DNA of 64,000 nucleotides from Blasia pusilla (Eukaryota; Marchantiophyta; Marchantiopsida; Blasiales). The number at the start of each line of letters is the position of its first letter. Within the stretch, counting starts at the first letter, position 1. Location: NCBI GenBank assembly GCA_050084515.1, contig CM114272.1, forward strand, positions 11,594,001 through 11,658,000, read 5' to 3'. Positions 48,616-60,616 of this stretch are shown in pieces. The notes under the pieces are model-generated. The model had not been told where the DNA came from. It was given only the letters and a program-made list of their open reading frames with translations, and ran no database searches. A program made the position numbers and the translations under genes.

Positions 48616-49954
48616 GCGGCTAGTGATCAGTAACAAGGTTAAACTGTGTGCCAAACAAGTAACATCTAAAGTGTGCCACAGCCCACACTACTGCCAAGCA
48701 CTCTCCCTCATATGAACTATAGCGCGACTCCGCTGCATTATTCGAACGACTTGCATTGGCCACCACAAACTCCATGTGCTCATCATCATGTTGTGTCAAC
48801 ACCGCTCCAAGTTCCAACCTATTCCAATCAGTGTGTAACTGAAATGGGCGCCCTCTGATAGGTCTCCTCAAGATAGGCGCCGCCACCAACTGGGCCTTAA
48901 GCTCCACAAAAGCTCTCTCCTGATCATCTCCCCAATGCCACTCTTGATCTGATTTCAGTAATTGGTTCAAAGGCTTTGCCATAGCACTAAATCCCTTCAC
49001 ATACCTCCGATAGTAGTTCGCCAATCCCATGAATGCCCAAACTCTACTCACATCTACCGGACGCGGAATAAGTGCAATAGCCTCCACCTTTGCTTGCTAA
49101 ACTCCCAAACCACCTGGATAGATCACATGACCCAAGTACTCAACATCCTCATGGAAGAACTTACACTTTCCTGGATGCAAACGTAGACCATGAGCTTTCA
49201 ACCGCTCAAACACCATCTACAAATGTATCTCATGCTCCTCCACCGTGTTACTGAACACCAAGATATCATCAATGTAACACCGAACAAAATCCAACCCTGC
49301 TAGGATCGTGTCCATAACTCTCTGAAACCCGGCAGGTGCATTCTTCAACCCAAAGGGTAAGAATTTCCACTGGTACAAAAAATCCTTGCCATGAGAGTTG
49401 ACACCCCAAAATGCTGTCTTGGCCTTGTCACTCTCCCGAATCGGCAATTGATGGTATCTTGCCCGAAGATCCAAACTACTGAAAATCTTTGCCTATCCCA
49501 CCACATCAAAGATCTCCTCATGTGTAGGCATGGCATACCTATCGGCCTTTGTTTGCCGATTGATAGGATGGTAATCTCCACACATCCGCCTATCCGTATA
49601 GTTGCCATGCATATCCTTTTTAGCAAGCATGACAGTGGCTGATGCATACTCTCCATGCGACAACTCCACTAATCCAGCCTCCAAAAGGACCAACGTCCTA
49701 CTCTGAATCAGGTCCCTCTCTATATCACTATATCAGTAGGGACGACGGAAGATTGGCGTATCACTAGCCAAATCAATCTGTATACCGGATCCAACCAGAG
49801 CACCCAACTCCTTCATGCTAAAGGCAAAACAACTCCTATAAGCACGTAGGAACTGTGTCAACCACCGTTTCTCACCTCCCGTAAGCTTGGTCCCAAGTAA
49901 TGGCTCCCAAGTCTCCTCCACTGGCACACTAGAGGGAGAGGACGATGCCATTGG
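48616..49954 (-). pseudogene. Gypsy family B, copy B: reverse transcriptase and RNase H
   Basis: In one frame with the gag and methyltransferase. RT N-terminus: WEPLLGTKLTGGEKRW (49,951-). Then VELSHGEYASATVMLAKKD (~49,665), LPFGLKNAPAGFQRVMD (~49,360) and the catalytic box YIDDILVFSN (~49,275). RNase H follows: ILRRPIRGRPFQLHTDWN (~48,870), YEGECLAVVWAVAHF, and VTDH followed by TAG in place of the Gln of TDHQPLKWLM (48,618). In-frame stops at 49,958-49,963 (two TAG), 49,733, 49,494, 49,214, 49,097 and 48,618 are all TAG or TGA. There is no protease motif that I can point to with confidence. Confidence 0.88.
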
Positions 49955-49957
49955 CTA

Positions 49958-51472
49958 CTACCCAACCCCCTCACAAGATGGTACACCCTTAGCTACACCA
50001 TCATCTAAGCAAATAACTCCTCCACCAGCATGAGCAACCAACTCCACATGCCCATCCATTACATCCCATTTACTCCATGGATGCAAAATACTACTCTCCT
50101 TACCCCTAGCCGTCTCGGTAGCCATGGAGCTCATTACAAGGGGTGGAAGACCCACAGACATAGTCCGAAGTCGACGCTGCTCGGCCATACCAAGACTCAA
50201 AATCCAAGTCAAACAATTCAGGTCCATGGCCTGACCCAACACATGACGTCTTGAAGCCTCAGAAATGGAAGCAACCGTTGTCACACGAGTAGCAAATCCC
50301 ATCGCACGCTCTCTCTCAGCAGCGTTAGGCTCCACCAACTGTCGCACATGAGAATCCCATACAAGCCCGGGACCACCTTCCCTGTAGGCATGTGACGAGG
50401 GAAAACTCACAAATGTGGGTAGTGCCATCCTAGGCTGGCCCACACGGTTCACCACTGCCATGGGTGACCGATCAATAACCCTCACCACCTGAGAAAGTCG
50501 CCCAGTATCCAAGATACTATCCACTGTAAGGCAAGGATCCCGCTGCACTGCATCATATGCTCGACGTAGAACCTCCCTAGGCAACACGTTTGTCCACCAC
50601 AAGCGTGGGCGATGTGCATGCGAGCCAACTCGCGCTGCATCCAACAACACCGCTGGTCCAATCCAAGACCGCAACTCATGAACACTCGCCATCATCCGGG
50701 TCCGAGTGTCACCCAGCAATGGAACATTCTCGAGAATATAAGCTGGAGCACGTGCCTGATGAACCTGAAGATGTCGTAACACCCGTAACATCTCCCAAAA
50801 CAATTGAGACCTAGGGTCGTGTCATCCCTCACCACAACCAGCATGTGTATGACCTTGACATGGCCATCCAACAATCACCAAATCCACAGGACCAACCCTC
50901 TCAAGGTCCTGCCCCCCCAACAATGCAATGTGTGATGGCAAAGCACGCTGGTACCCACGAATAGTTGATGGCGGCAACAACTCAGGATATCTCTGTATCA
51001 ACTGACCAATATGTCGGGATGAGACTCTCTAGGCCGTCTCATCTCGCTCCACATACACGTATCTCCGCACAGGAATACCGGCCTGCAACACTGTAGCCAA
51101 ACCAGTGCTAATCCCACCAAAGAGATCTAACACACAAATGCCCTCCGGCGGATACTGCCACACAATGGGTGTAGTATCCAAAGGGGATAACCCAACTGGA
51201 CCAGAAGTAGGAGTCCGCCGTGGGGCCTCCTCTTCCTCGTGAGGTATAATAGCCTCACACCAAGCCTCCTGCACTAGGCGATCAGCCTCCTTCCGTAGTG
51301 CACCGCCTGAACTCCAAAGTGGCACATCCAACGATGAGGATGCCATTGCTGTAAAACTAGGGACCTCCTCTACCTCCTCATGCACAGGAGAATCCATAGG
51401 AGAAAGGTTACCCTCCAAAAAGTCTCCTGGCCAAGTGATTACTCCACTAAAACTAGCCACAGATACTAACAC
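49958..51472 (-). pseudogene. Retrotransposon-borne DNMT3-type cytosine-5 DNA methyltransferase (two in-frame stops)
   Basis: The C5-methyltransferase motifs occur in canonical, unrearranged order. Motif I is VLDLFGGISTGLATVLQAGI (51,130-51,070), the SAM-binding loop, close to the DNMT3 'LFDGIATG' form. Motif IV is VDLVIVGWPCQG (50,887-50,852) with the catalytic Pro-Cys. LFWEMLRVLR (~50,803) is followed by motif VI, ILENVPLLG (~50,735). Motif VIII-like LLDAARVGSHAHRPRLWWTN (~50,645-50,590) parallels the DNMT3 segment with 'IDAKEVS..HRARYFWGN'. Motifs IX/X are RERAMGF (~50,310) and RRHVLGQAMDL (~50,250). Known members transfer a methyl group from SAM to cytosine in DNA. Two stops break it: TAG at 51,031-51,029 and a TGA at about 50,829, both one C-to-T step from CAG and CGA. 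It lies between gag and RT in the same frame, so it was a domain of the polyprotein. No ADD, PWWP or UBA domain is seen. Confidence 0.87.
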
Positions 51473-52126
51473 CGTTGGGTAAGACCCTCCTAGTCAAGCC
51501 CCATAAATAAATCTCACAGAAACCTGGCTCATACGTGGTGTATGTATGTACGTATGTATAATTGGTAATGCATCCATCTTCACCGTTGCTGCCTGCCAAG
51601 TAGCACTAGTACTCAATGCTACACCTGACATAGAGGGTCGCTCCACCGCAACACCGTCATCCACCTCAGCACGTGTAGCAGTAATACCCCCACGTTCACA
51701 CAACGTGGCTGCTAGCTGAAATATAGGAGCTAAGTCAACTCCTAAAGCCATCAATTTCGAGGCCGAAAACAATGGGGATCCCAACACTGAAGTTGCCATC
51801 CGCAATATTTCACTGGATGCTGCATCCGTGTCTACTACACGCGATGTAGATGCCTCAATCCCCACTGTCGGCTCAATAGGCTGCGTAGGAACTATGGATG
51901 GAGTCCTTAGCACCTCAGACAACAAGAATGACTGGGGAAGCCTAGCCTGCCTCCCAGCCTCACCCCTCTGTGGGTCCAACTCCACAGTAGCACCACGTGG
52001 CTCTGACGCTCGAGTGGCTCCTCTCGTAACTGCAGCTGATGCTTCAACGTGTGCTGCACTCGCCATATAAGAGAGATCATCCCCTCCATAAGAGGTGAAA
52101 GCCCGTGCTCCTGAACTTGATCTATG
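51473..52126 (-). pseudogene. Gypsy family B, copy B: linker between zinc knuckles and methyltransferase
   Basis: The 190-codon stretch 52,066-51,494 is rich in Ala, Ser, Thr and Val, with no motif that I recognise. It is in frame with both neighbours. It ends at TGA (51,491-51,493 region), a C-to-T class stop, and starts after TAG near 52,124. It may hold a protease too diverged to see or may be a disordered linker. Confidence 0.6.
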
Positions 52127-53563
52127 CTAGATACCAGCCATAGTAGCCAACTTTTGCTCCAACTGCTCAATCCTAGCAGCCATAGCTGACTCTGTCGTAG
52201 TGGTAGGGGTGACCACCGTAGGCTCTCCAACCACTGGTCCACCTCTACCACCCCTACCACCTCTACCACCTCGGCCTCTCGGAGCTACTCCACCACGGCC
52301 GCGGCCTGATCTCAACTCTGGATGAAGATCAAAGCAATGCTCTCGAGGATGACCTGGTCTCCTGCAATGATCACACTGAGTTGGGGCCGACTGAGGCCCA
52401 TCCTCCAAAGTCCGTCTCCGATCCTCTTGGGGACAAAACTTCCTAACATGATCACCTCCACATGTCCAACATGAATGTCCTTGCTGCGGGGCAGCAAATG
52501 AAGGCAATGGTCTCTGCGCAAGTATCCCTCTAGGACCTTACTGAGGTCGTGTGTACCCCCCACGACTCCCACTACTACTACCACCACCACTACTACAAGA
52601 CTATGAGGTGGGTTGCTGAACACGAGAAGTAGTAGTTGTATCCCTACTGAATGCGGATGTCACCACTCTCTCCTTCACTATGTTAAGATCAATCTTCTCA
52701 GATAGAGCAAACACATGGGTCAATGTGGGTGAATCATCACTCATAAGAGTAGCATCACGTACCCTGCAACGCAACTCTCTGTCCAAGGTCCCATACCAAA
52801 ATTGGACTGCCTGAGCCTCAGTCACATCCTGGGTAACTGAAATCAAGCGTCGCATACGAATGTATGTCTCATGAAGACTCTCACTAGTCTTTCGCTCAAA
52901 TTCGTGAAGACTCCTCAACTTCTCTATCTTCACTCCCTGATAGTTCTTCTTCAACCTGTTGAAGAACTCTGCAACCGGGCTGAACGACGGTGGGGCACTA
53001 GTACCTCCACTAGTACCCCCACTCCGGCTCGTACTCGTATCACTCAACGTCGGGCTGGCTGGCATAGTAGGAGCACTTCTACCAATACCACCATGGGTGA
53101 TAGACACATAGCCTGGAGACCAATATTGTCTCCACGCCTCAATCTCAACAACATGGTCCTTCCTAAACTCATGGTAATCATCCATGGGTGGTCCCTCCAA
53201 GTGCTGAAACAACCCCTTCCAAGCCAAGAAGGGTGTAAACAACGTGGCATTCCGCAACATCTGCATATCACACCACGTATTAAACTCTTGCATGAAGTCC
53301 TCCAACTCAATGGTGCCCACTGCACTCGAGTATCTTCGTGGGCCCTTCATGGCCCCATATATCCCGTCCATGTCCCAAATCAATGGAGCTGCAACACTCG
53401 ATAACAACGTAGAAGACTCGGTGTTTGGAACACCCTCGTCTTCCTCTTCATCAACCGTCGGAAGTGGAAAAGGTAGCCAATACCTCAATCCACTCCGTGT
53501 GAAACCACCATTGTCCGTACCACGGTCCCCAAACAGACCACCAAACAGCTCCGTGATGACCAA
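52127..53563 (-). pseudogene. Gypsy family B, copy B: gag with two zinc knuckles and RG-rich tail
   Basis: 320 codons without a stop (53,563-52,601) carry the gag core (IWDMDGIYGAMKGPRR, LEDFMQEFNTWCDMQMLRNA, FERKTSESLHETYIRMRRLI). After a TAG (52,602) and a TAA (~52,541) the frame goes on with CWTCGGDHVRKFC (~52,460) and CDHCRRPGHPREHC (~52,365), two CCHC-type knuckles. An Arg-Gly repeat (~52,300-52,250) and a short coiled-coil-like RIEQLEQKLATM follow. The homologous gag at 9.9-11.07 kb has the same order. The exact start is not set, since no ATG opens the frame at 53,563. Confidence 0.87.
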
Positions 53564-54100
53564 CGCCGATGCCGCACCACCACCAAATTACCACCACTAA
53601 GTAACCAAGTGACGTCGATGTCGCTGTACTATTCTAGCTCTACTAGCTATGGGTGTAGGCAACCTAACCTGTTAGCACCACAAGAAGCCTCTCACGGTCT
53701 AGTGGCCATCACTTCAGCCTCACTACCGATAGCACAAAGAAATAACACTACTCTGGAAATCAACGTCAACCCTAACAATGGGCGCGCAAGCAAGAAGCAA
53801 CGATGGAGGGGATCCAAACACAGGAAGTCCAACGACAACCCTCCAATCGCAAATGGAAATCAAGGTAACACAATCCACCAAACGTGGCGCCCCCTGAATC
53901 CACAAAACCCACCACACAATTCTAACGCAATAGCTACTCCGCCGCGGGTCGATGACGTGCTAGTCAAACTCGCAACACCTGAAAATATCACCTGCATGGA
54001 GAGGCTACACCGTACTATGCGCTAGAGTTCCATCAACCAAAAACCTGAGATGCATAAAGCGCCTAACACCTCTCCGAACAACACCAAATGAGCTACATCA
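53564..54100 (-). mobile_element. 5' leader of gypsy family B copy B
   Basis: 53,590-53,880 is the inverted match of 9,587-9,860, upstream of gag in copy A, and includes 'ttgtgttaccttgat' on the minus strand. Copies diverge beyond that. No tRNA primer site of the usual type is found, so the 5' LTR border is not fixed. Confidence 0.65.
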
Positions 54101-55490
54101 GTGTGTACACTGGCATAGTTAAGAACTCAGTAGTTAAGCATCTTCCATGCATAATAGCCCAAAGATGGGCGATCAGTTATGCAACACTCAAATCACAAAT
54201 CCTGAAAAAATTGCCTCACGCCCAAGCAAGCAAGCAAGCTTGCTTGCTTGCTCCTTGCTCCTTACTCCGCCTGTCACGCCCACTCGCCCCAAGCTACCAC
54301 GAGTTGCCTCGAAGCCTCAAAACGCCGAGAAATGCTCGAGACATGCCCCTATCGCCATGCTTCACCATGGAGAGAGGCCCAACCAAGGCACCCCCAACGG
54401 GATAGGCGTCTCCAACAATGAACGAGTCACCAACCAACCAGCCCCTCCGATCCGCGGTCCACCATAGCCAAACCTTGAGCTAGTCCGTAAAATTTTGATC
54501 AGCAATTACTCCACAAATCCTCAACCAAAATTGAATCTGTTTCAACCATAATTCAATTGACCACCATAGCTATCTCTCCACAAAAAATCAGCTACAACCA
54601 AGCTTTGTACTCCGAGCTAAAAATCAGACAAACTTGTTGTCCATACACCTCCAGAATCGCAAATCCGACAGCGCTTCCACCCGTTTCATGCACTTGAGAA
54701 ATCCCAACGCCCACACACACTCAAGCAGATAGCTTCACATGAGATCACAATACAAGTAGCAACAGGAACCTCTCACCCGATCTGGATGAACTTCAACAGA
54801 GCTTCCGCACTCCAAGCTCTCCACATCAGAGAACAGTCGAACACGAACCATAATCTTCAATCCTTGATGACTTCCAACTCCCTTGACAAAATCCGGCGAT
54901 CTAAAGCACGTTGGAAAGCTCTCAGCAAGGCGCTTCTTTCCCAATCAATCACACACCAGATTCACACCTCCAACATAGGCCACAAGCCACGAACATCCAC
55001 GGCTGAGTACACAATCAGCCCTAACCAGATCCTATTGATCCACAATCGAAGCTACCATCGATCTACTTCAGTTCTTTGAGTGAAATCCGTGAAAGACCTA
55101 CTGCCATAGAACATGTATAGAATCACATACAATCGAGCCAAACACACTCCACGATGGGAGAATCTAGGTCGAAGTTTGCGGGAAACACCATAGCCAAGAG
55201 CTCTACTCACTACCAAGGCTAACTCCCAATGCAACAGGCTCAACTCAAAGAACTGACTGTTCTTTGGGTGCACTCCACACTATATCCTCCAACCTAAGAG
55301 CGGGCCCTATTGGGAAAGTCACCCCCAACTGAGTAACCCCCAACCCTATGTATGAAACCGCATCTCTACCTAGCCACTACGGTCCTACATAAGGTATGGC
55401 CTCTACTAGCACACTATACTCTACGACATAATCCGTATGGTCATGACAAATATGGGTTTGATGTATGGTGGTAGTACCTCGTCGTAACCT
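54101..55490. other. Possible 5' LTR or flank of family B; no gene recognised
   Basis: CA-rich sequence with no family-level coding match. It could contain the 5' LTR, but I found no copy of it at the left end. A 28-bp perfect palindrome lies inside (54,225-54,252). Confidence 0.35.
54225..54252. repeat. 28-bp perfect palindrome made of AGCA/TGCT units
   Basis: AGCAAGCAAGCAAG followed directly by its complement, no spacer. The adjacent 'ctccttgctcctta' extends the tetramer pattern imperfectly. Confidence 0.95.
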
Positions 55491-57479
55491 CTGTTTAGAA
55501 AAGACTCAACTTTGGAAAGAATGGTTGCTAGATTGGGATCTTTATATTTTGGACTTAATCCCCATTAAATGCCACTAAAGGGCTTATCTTGGTGCAAGGT
55601 ACATGTTAAAAAATTAAAAAAAGAATGATGGAGATTGGGAAGAGATCCAAATTTTCCATCTCCAATGATGGCTTGATCAATTGTAATTAGACCTATTTTC
55701 TTACATATTATTAAAAGAATGAAAAATCTAGGGTTAGGTCTTCCTAACAATGCTCTACTTTGCAAACCATCTATGCCATATCTGACGTCTAAGTCAAGAC
55801 AATTAATCTATGTTGATTCTCATTCAAGGGGACCCTTTAGATTAATTATGCATTGCCAAATAAAGAAGTGGATTTTGCACATCCAACACACCCCTAATAG
55901 TAGAAGGTTCATTCATTAATCTTGTGGATGATGTGTGCATGATCCAACACTTGTCGTATCTAGAAACAATCCTAGTGCAATCAAAGATCTAACATTGCGC
56001 CAATGTTCACCAAAATATTCACTATGGAATTTTTAATAAAATTTCAAGAAAATTTATGGAATATTTGGGTTTTTTATTTCCACATAAGGAAAAAAGGAGG
56101 TGTCATATCAATGATGGACCAGATATGTCTAATGGAAAATTTGATAATTTTTGAAAAAAATTATCAAATATTTGGCTTCTGCGAAATCTTGCTTCATGAA
56201 AAAGTGATATTCAAAATTATATACTCTCCAAATAATACGATGGAGGAAAAAAATTGACTCTCCTTCAAGTGTCATAATACTTGCAACAATGTAATATCTC
56301 CCTAAACATGCTCAACCTTGTATCTTACAAACTAAGACCTCCACTAACTCATTTATAACCTGCACATGAATATCTAGAGATTATTAAATGAAAAGTACCA
56401 ATTGTGTCCAAATCATGTGTCCCTAATAATAATGTATCCATAAGAAATGTATGTTGGTATCCATGTCGTGCTAAGACCAATAACAACTCAACATTTTATG
56501 AGACCAATCTCCAAGGTAGCACACGGACAAAGTTTGTGTCTGCAAACATGTCCATGTCCGTAGGGTATATTAATATAAGGTCCCTAATATTAAGCACAAT
56601 GCTCTCAAATTAAATAGGATATAGTTGATCTATTGTACATGTCAAAATAAGCAAGGAGAACACACTTCTTTAGTACGTTATTCAATAACTGCACATGTTG
56701 TCATCATAACTTACTCTCTCATGGGTCTAGCAAGCACGTTTTCCAAACTAGCGATCATATCTTGCCATGAATTATTGGGGGACATCTTAAGCACATGCTC
56801 TAAGGCCTCATCCATCATATCCTCACCAACTATCTCTATAAGAGAGATATTAACCTATGAAAGATCTCAAACTATGGTGACTAATTTGAACACCTCGTCC
56901 AATTTTTTATGCCGCTTACAAATCCATGGCAATAAAATATAGAGCATTATTGTGGCCATTCCAAAAAAATTACTCAAAAATTGCTTTACTTGAGGCCGCA
57001 TAGGATTTTTAATTCCAACTCCTCATGATATCGATGTACCAACTCCACCAATAAGTACAACTAGGTTTCTAAGTACCATCGATGGTGTGTGAGGTATCTT
57101 TGAAAACATGAATGGCTAGGAAACCTTGGGATGTTACTCACTATCCCCATCTAGCTCTAACTCAACTCGACTTCCATGCGGTGGTCTCTATCGAAGTGCC
57201 TTGAGTCACAATAGCAAGATCTTGAATTTATATCATAATACGCATTAATCCTATATTGCTCAATTCCACCCCACCATGAAGAGTCTTGAACTCCTGACAC
57301 TATGGAGTCTAAAGTTGAGGTGGATGCCCTTGGGTCCACATCAATCATCAAAAATATTTTTCTAATAGAAAAAACCCTATGATCTAGTTTATCTAAGTAA
57401 GTGAGAAAGGAAGGAGTATTAGAAATCCCACTTGATACAAAAGGAACCATTTTGTCAAGACAATGTTCACATGACAAGC
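55491..57479. other. AT-rich DNA, no gene seen
   Basis: Short frames on both strands lack any recognisable domain. No RNA gene, LTR or clear repeat is identified. Confidence 0.4.
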
Positions 57480-58740
57480 CCACTTGAAAAAAATACTTGA
57501 AAAGAAAGTTATGAAGAAAATTAAAAACTCAAAAAAAGGATGTGGGGAGAAAGTGAAAGTCATTTATCCATGATTGACATGAAGGGATGAGGGGATAATA
57601 TTGGGCCGAGCATGTAACAATAGATGGAGAAAACCAAGAGATACTCTTTGAATCTTTGATTCGGTTGTTAAATGTAATCTCTCGTGCGAATCGACATCGC
57701 TGCCAACATATATCGGCTGTCATGCCCACAAGTCTTAGATCTATCTAAATATGAATCCCAATATATCTACATATTGGAAAACCCCAATATAAAAATACCA
57801 CGTTGATAAAATCTGCAATCATCTATGCTTCATCCAAACATCCATTCAATGATACACATTGTTATAACAATAAGAGAAAGTGTGCAATAGACTCTCAATG
57901 TGTATGATCTCTGGTCAATCCTTGCCCATTTTTTAAGAGAGAATCAAGGTTCAATACGTACAAGCTACACTATATCACAAATCCCAACATGGGTCTAATC
58001 CAAGGAAGATGAGTTTTGAATGAACTTCATTCGAGGTATACCGAGAAGCACCTCCATGGATGATCTGTACATATAACTAACCTCCTCCTAGCAAATCACC
58101 ACTGACATGTAGTATGCAAGGTACAAATTTCCTAGCAATTACAAATATGGTCCTCTCATAAAACCAACTACTATTCAACAACTACCGACTAATCCTCCAC
58201 CCTATACGCCCAAGTGGCTCCACAAAAAAGATGAGAGGGTCAATCTCTCCAAGGTTTCCACTCCTCATAAATGGAAGGTAACCTTCCCTTGTTGGTTGTT
58301 TCTTAAGAACAGTTCACATATGAACTCTCCAAATAGGGAAGTACAAGACCTCTCTAAGGCCTCGATACTATCTCGCCCTAAGTCTTATCTACCATGAAAA
58401 ATCATTCCATAATAATTTTGCAATATATTAGCATGAGTTAAGAGATATATGAGTATATTGAAGAAAGGAGGAGGACCAAAGATTGGAAGAACTTTGTCAA
58501 ACTTAAACATAAATAGAAGAAAGAAAAACCCAAAGTTCAAGCTTGAGAGGATGAAAATTTCATTCTAAGATTGAAAAGATTGGAATAGTAATAAAATAAG
58601 ATTGGAATAGAAATAGAAATATTCAAAGATCCTTCGTGTCAAATCCTCCTTCTAAAAAAAGAGCTCTATCTCTAGGCCAAGACTTGTACGATCCAAGGAA
58701 GGATGATATTAAATATTCTATAAATACATATATTTAATGG
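57480..58740. repeat. Dispersed repeat, first copy
   Basis: Blocks such as 'gagaaagtgaaagtcat' (57,548) and 'aaaacccaaagttcaa' (~58,527) recur with changes at about 62,073 and 62,280. Degenerate sequence starting 'tcgtgcgaatcgacatcg' (57,686) resembles 46,559-46,578. The copies are inexact and borders are not fixed. Confidence 0.5.
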
Positions 58741-60616
58741 CTAGTTGGATTTCTTTCCCATTCTTTATGTTTACTTTTTTACTTTGTGACCTTATTTTTA
58801 ATAGTTTTCCTAATCCATAATAAAAATATGTAGTATTGAATGAGCGGGAGAGATCAAAAATAATTTTGGGATGCTATATGATTAATTTTTAAAAATTTAC
58901 ACCTTATATATTTGGAAATAAATTTATGGTAATATATTTCTTGAGTAATAAAGGACTTTCCAAATAGAAATTCTACTTTGTGAGAAACATCAAAAGTCCA
59001 AGTTTTGATGGTCAAATGTTTTTTTGGAGTCCCAAATGTCTAATCTTTGAAACCAAAAGTGGAATTTGTACATCCTAAAGGTCCAAAAAGATGACTTGAG
59101 TCCATTTTTTGTGAATATGGCCATAAAAGTGATGATCTCCAAAAGATTTTGTCCATGCATAGTATATAAGGTAATAAATACTATTATCTAAATATTTCAT
59201 GTATATGGACTTTTCAATATCCTCAAAGTATAACATATGTCATCTTGCATGCGTACTTTTCAATATCCTTGCATATGAAAGTTTGCATATTTTGGAAATA
59301 AACTTCACAAGTTTTCCAAAGCCCAATTTAAACCAATTTAATTTAAAATTAGGACCTGGTATACTAGTTAGATTTAGCTTAGTGTACATTGCATGAGCAC
59401 CTTACAAATTACACTGATAGGTTTATAACTGAATTCATAATAATAAAATTTGTATGTAATTAATTAGTCTAATTTGAAAATAATTATAGTTTTATGACGA
59501 CTAGTTTAAGATCTTGAAAGGTGAATAAGACACCAATTAATCAATTTATCGGAGGAAAGTTTTTATATGGCTTCCCCAAGAGCTTACTCTCGAGGGATCC
59601 ATGTAAGTAATTCCACATTATTCTTACTTAAGAGTTCTCTTGACTTCCATATCCATGGCATGGGAGGAAGGTATATAATTCTGAAAAACTTAGGCAAACA
59701 AAGAACTCATTTTGGGGTGTGGAGAGGTGAAAAATCATATAGGTATTTCAAATACCACTCAATCCAATATGGCATGGTCAAGCAACATCTTTAAGGAATA
59801 ATAACTCCTAAAGAGACCACTAAAACATTTTCTTACGTATTTTGCTTCTCAAAATAAAAAGAGATTTTTCACTCCCACCCTAAGCTCCTTCTCCTTCCCT
59901 CTTCTACTTCCAGAGTTTTTGAATCTAGATTTAGTCAATTATTTTAAAATTCCAAAGGGTTTTTTAAAATCCAATGTATTTAATGTGTTATACCTTTATG
60001 TCTTGTGCAAATAGAAGAGAAACCAAAAATTCTCTTTACTATAAAAAAACCTCAAAATAGGTCAAAGAAAGACAAAAACATCCTAATAAGGAAAGGAGGT
60101 AGAAGCTAAAAAAAGAAATAGAAAAGGAAATGGAAACAAACCAATATGCAAAAAAAGCAACTCAACAAGCTATACTATTAATAGATTAAAACATTTGATC
60201 ACTAGTAATTGGTTAGATGTGAATGGATGATAAGATGAATGGCAACAAACCAAAATGCAGTATCCAAAATAAGTAGTGACAACAGAGAAAGAAGGACTAT
60301 AAGAAAGCTAGTTGACGATTCTTGAGAGAATGGTGTGAACATATTTTCAAGAAAATATCAAAGGATACATGTAAGTGCCCAAAAATTTCGATAGCAAAAG
60401 AAATAAAACCATTGGCTGCATGTTTCTATGGATAACTTAACTCCTTGATTCTTGCCATAACACTCGCCACTACACTAGCCATAAAACCTAAATCTGACAC
60501 ATCCAACAAACAAAAACTACCTTACCATATAAGAAAATCAATTCTTAGACAAGAGGTCCTGTATAGTAAAAAGGAGGACATGTAGCTTGTTTTCCCTAAT
60601 GATATACCCTACAATA
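58741..60616. other. AT-rich DNA, no gene seen
   Basis: Only short frames; nothing recognised on either strand. Confidence 0.4.

Noticed and set aside
53609-54025. 138-codon plus-strand frame over the family B leader
   Set aside because: It is antisense to the retrotransposon leader; the match in copy A (9,549-9,851) reflects shared element DNA, and no domain is seen.
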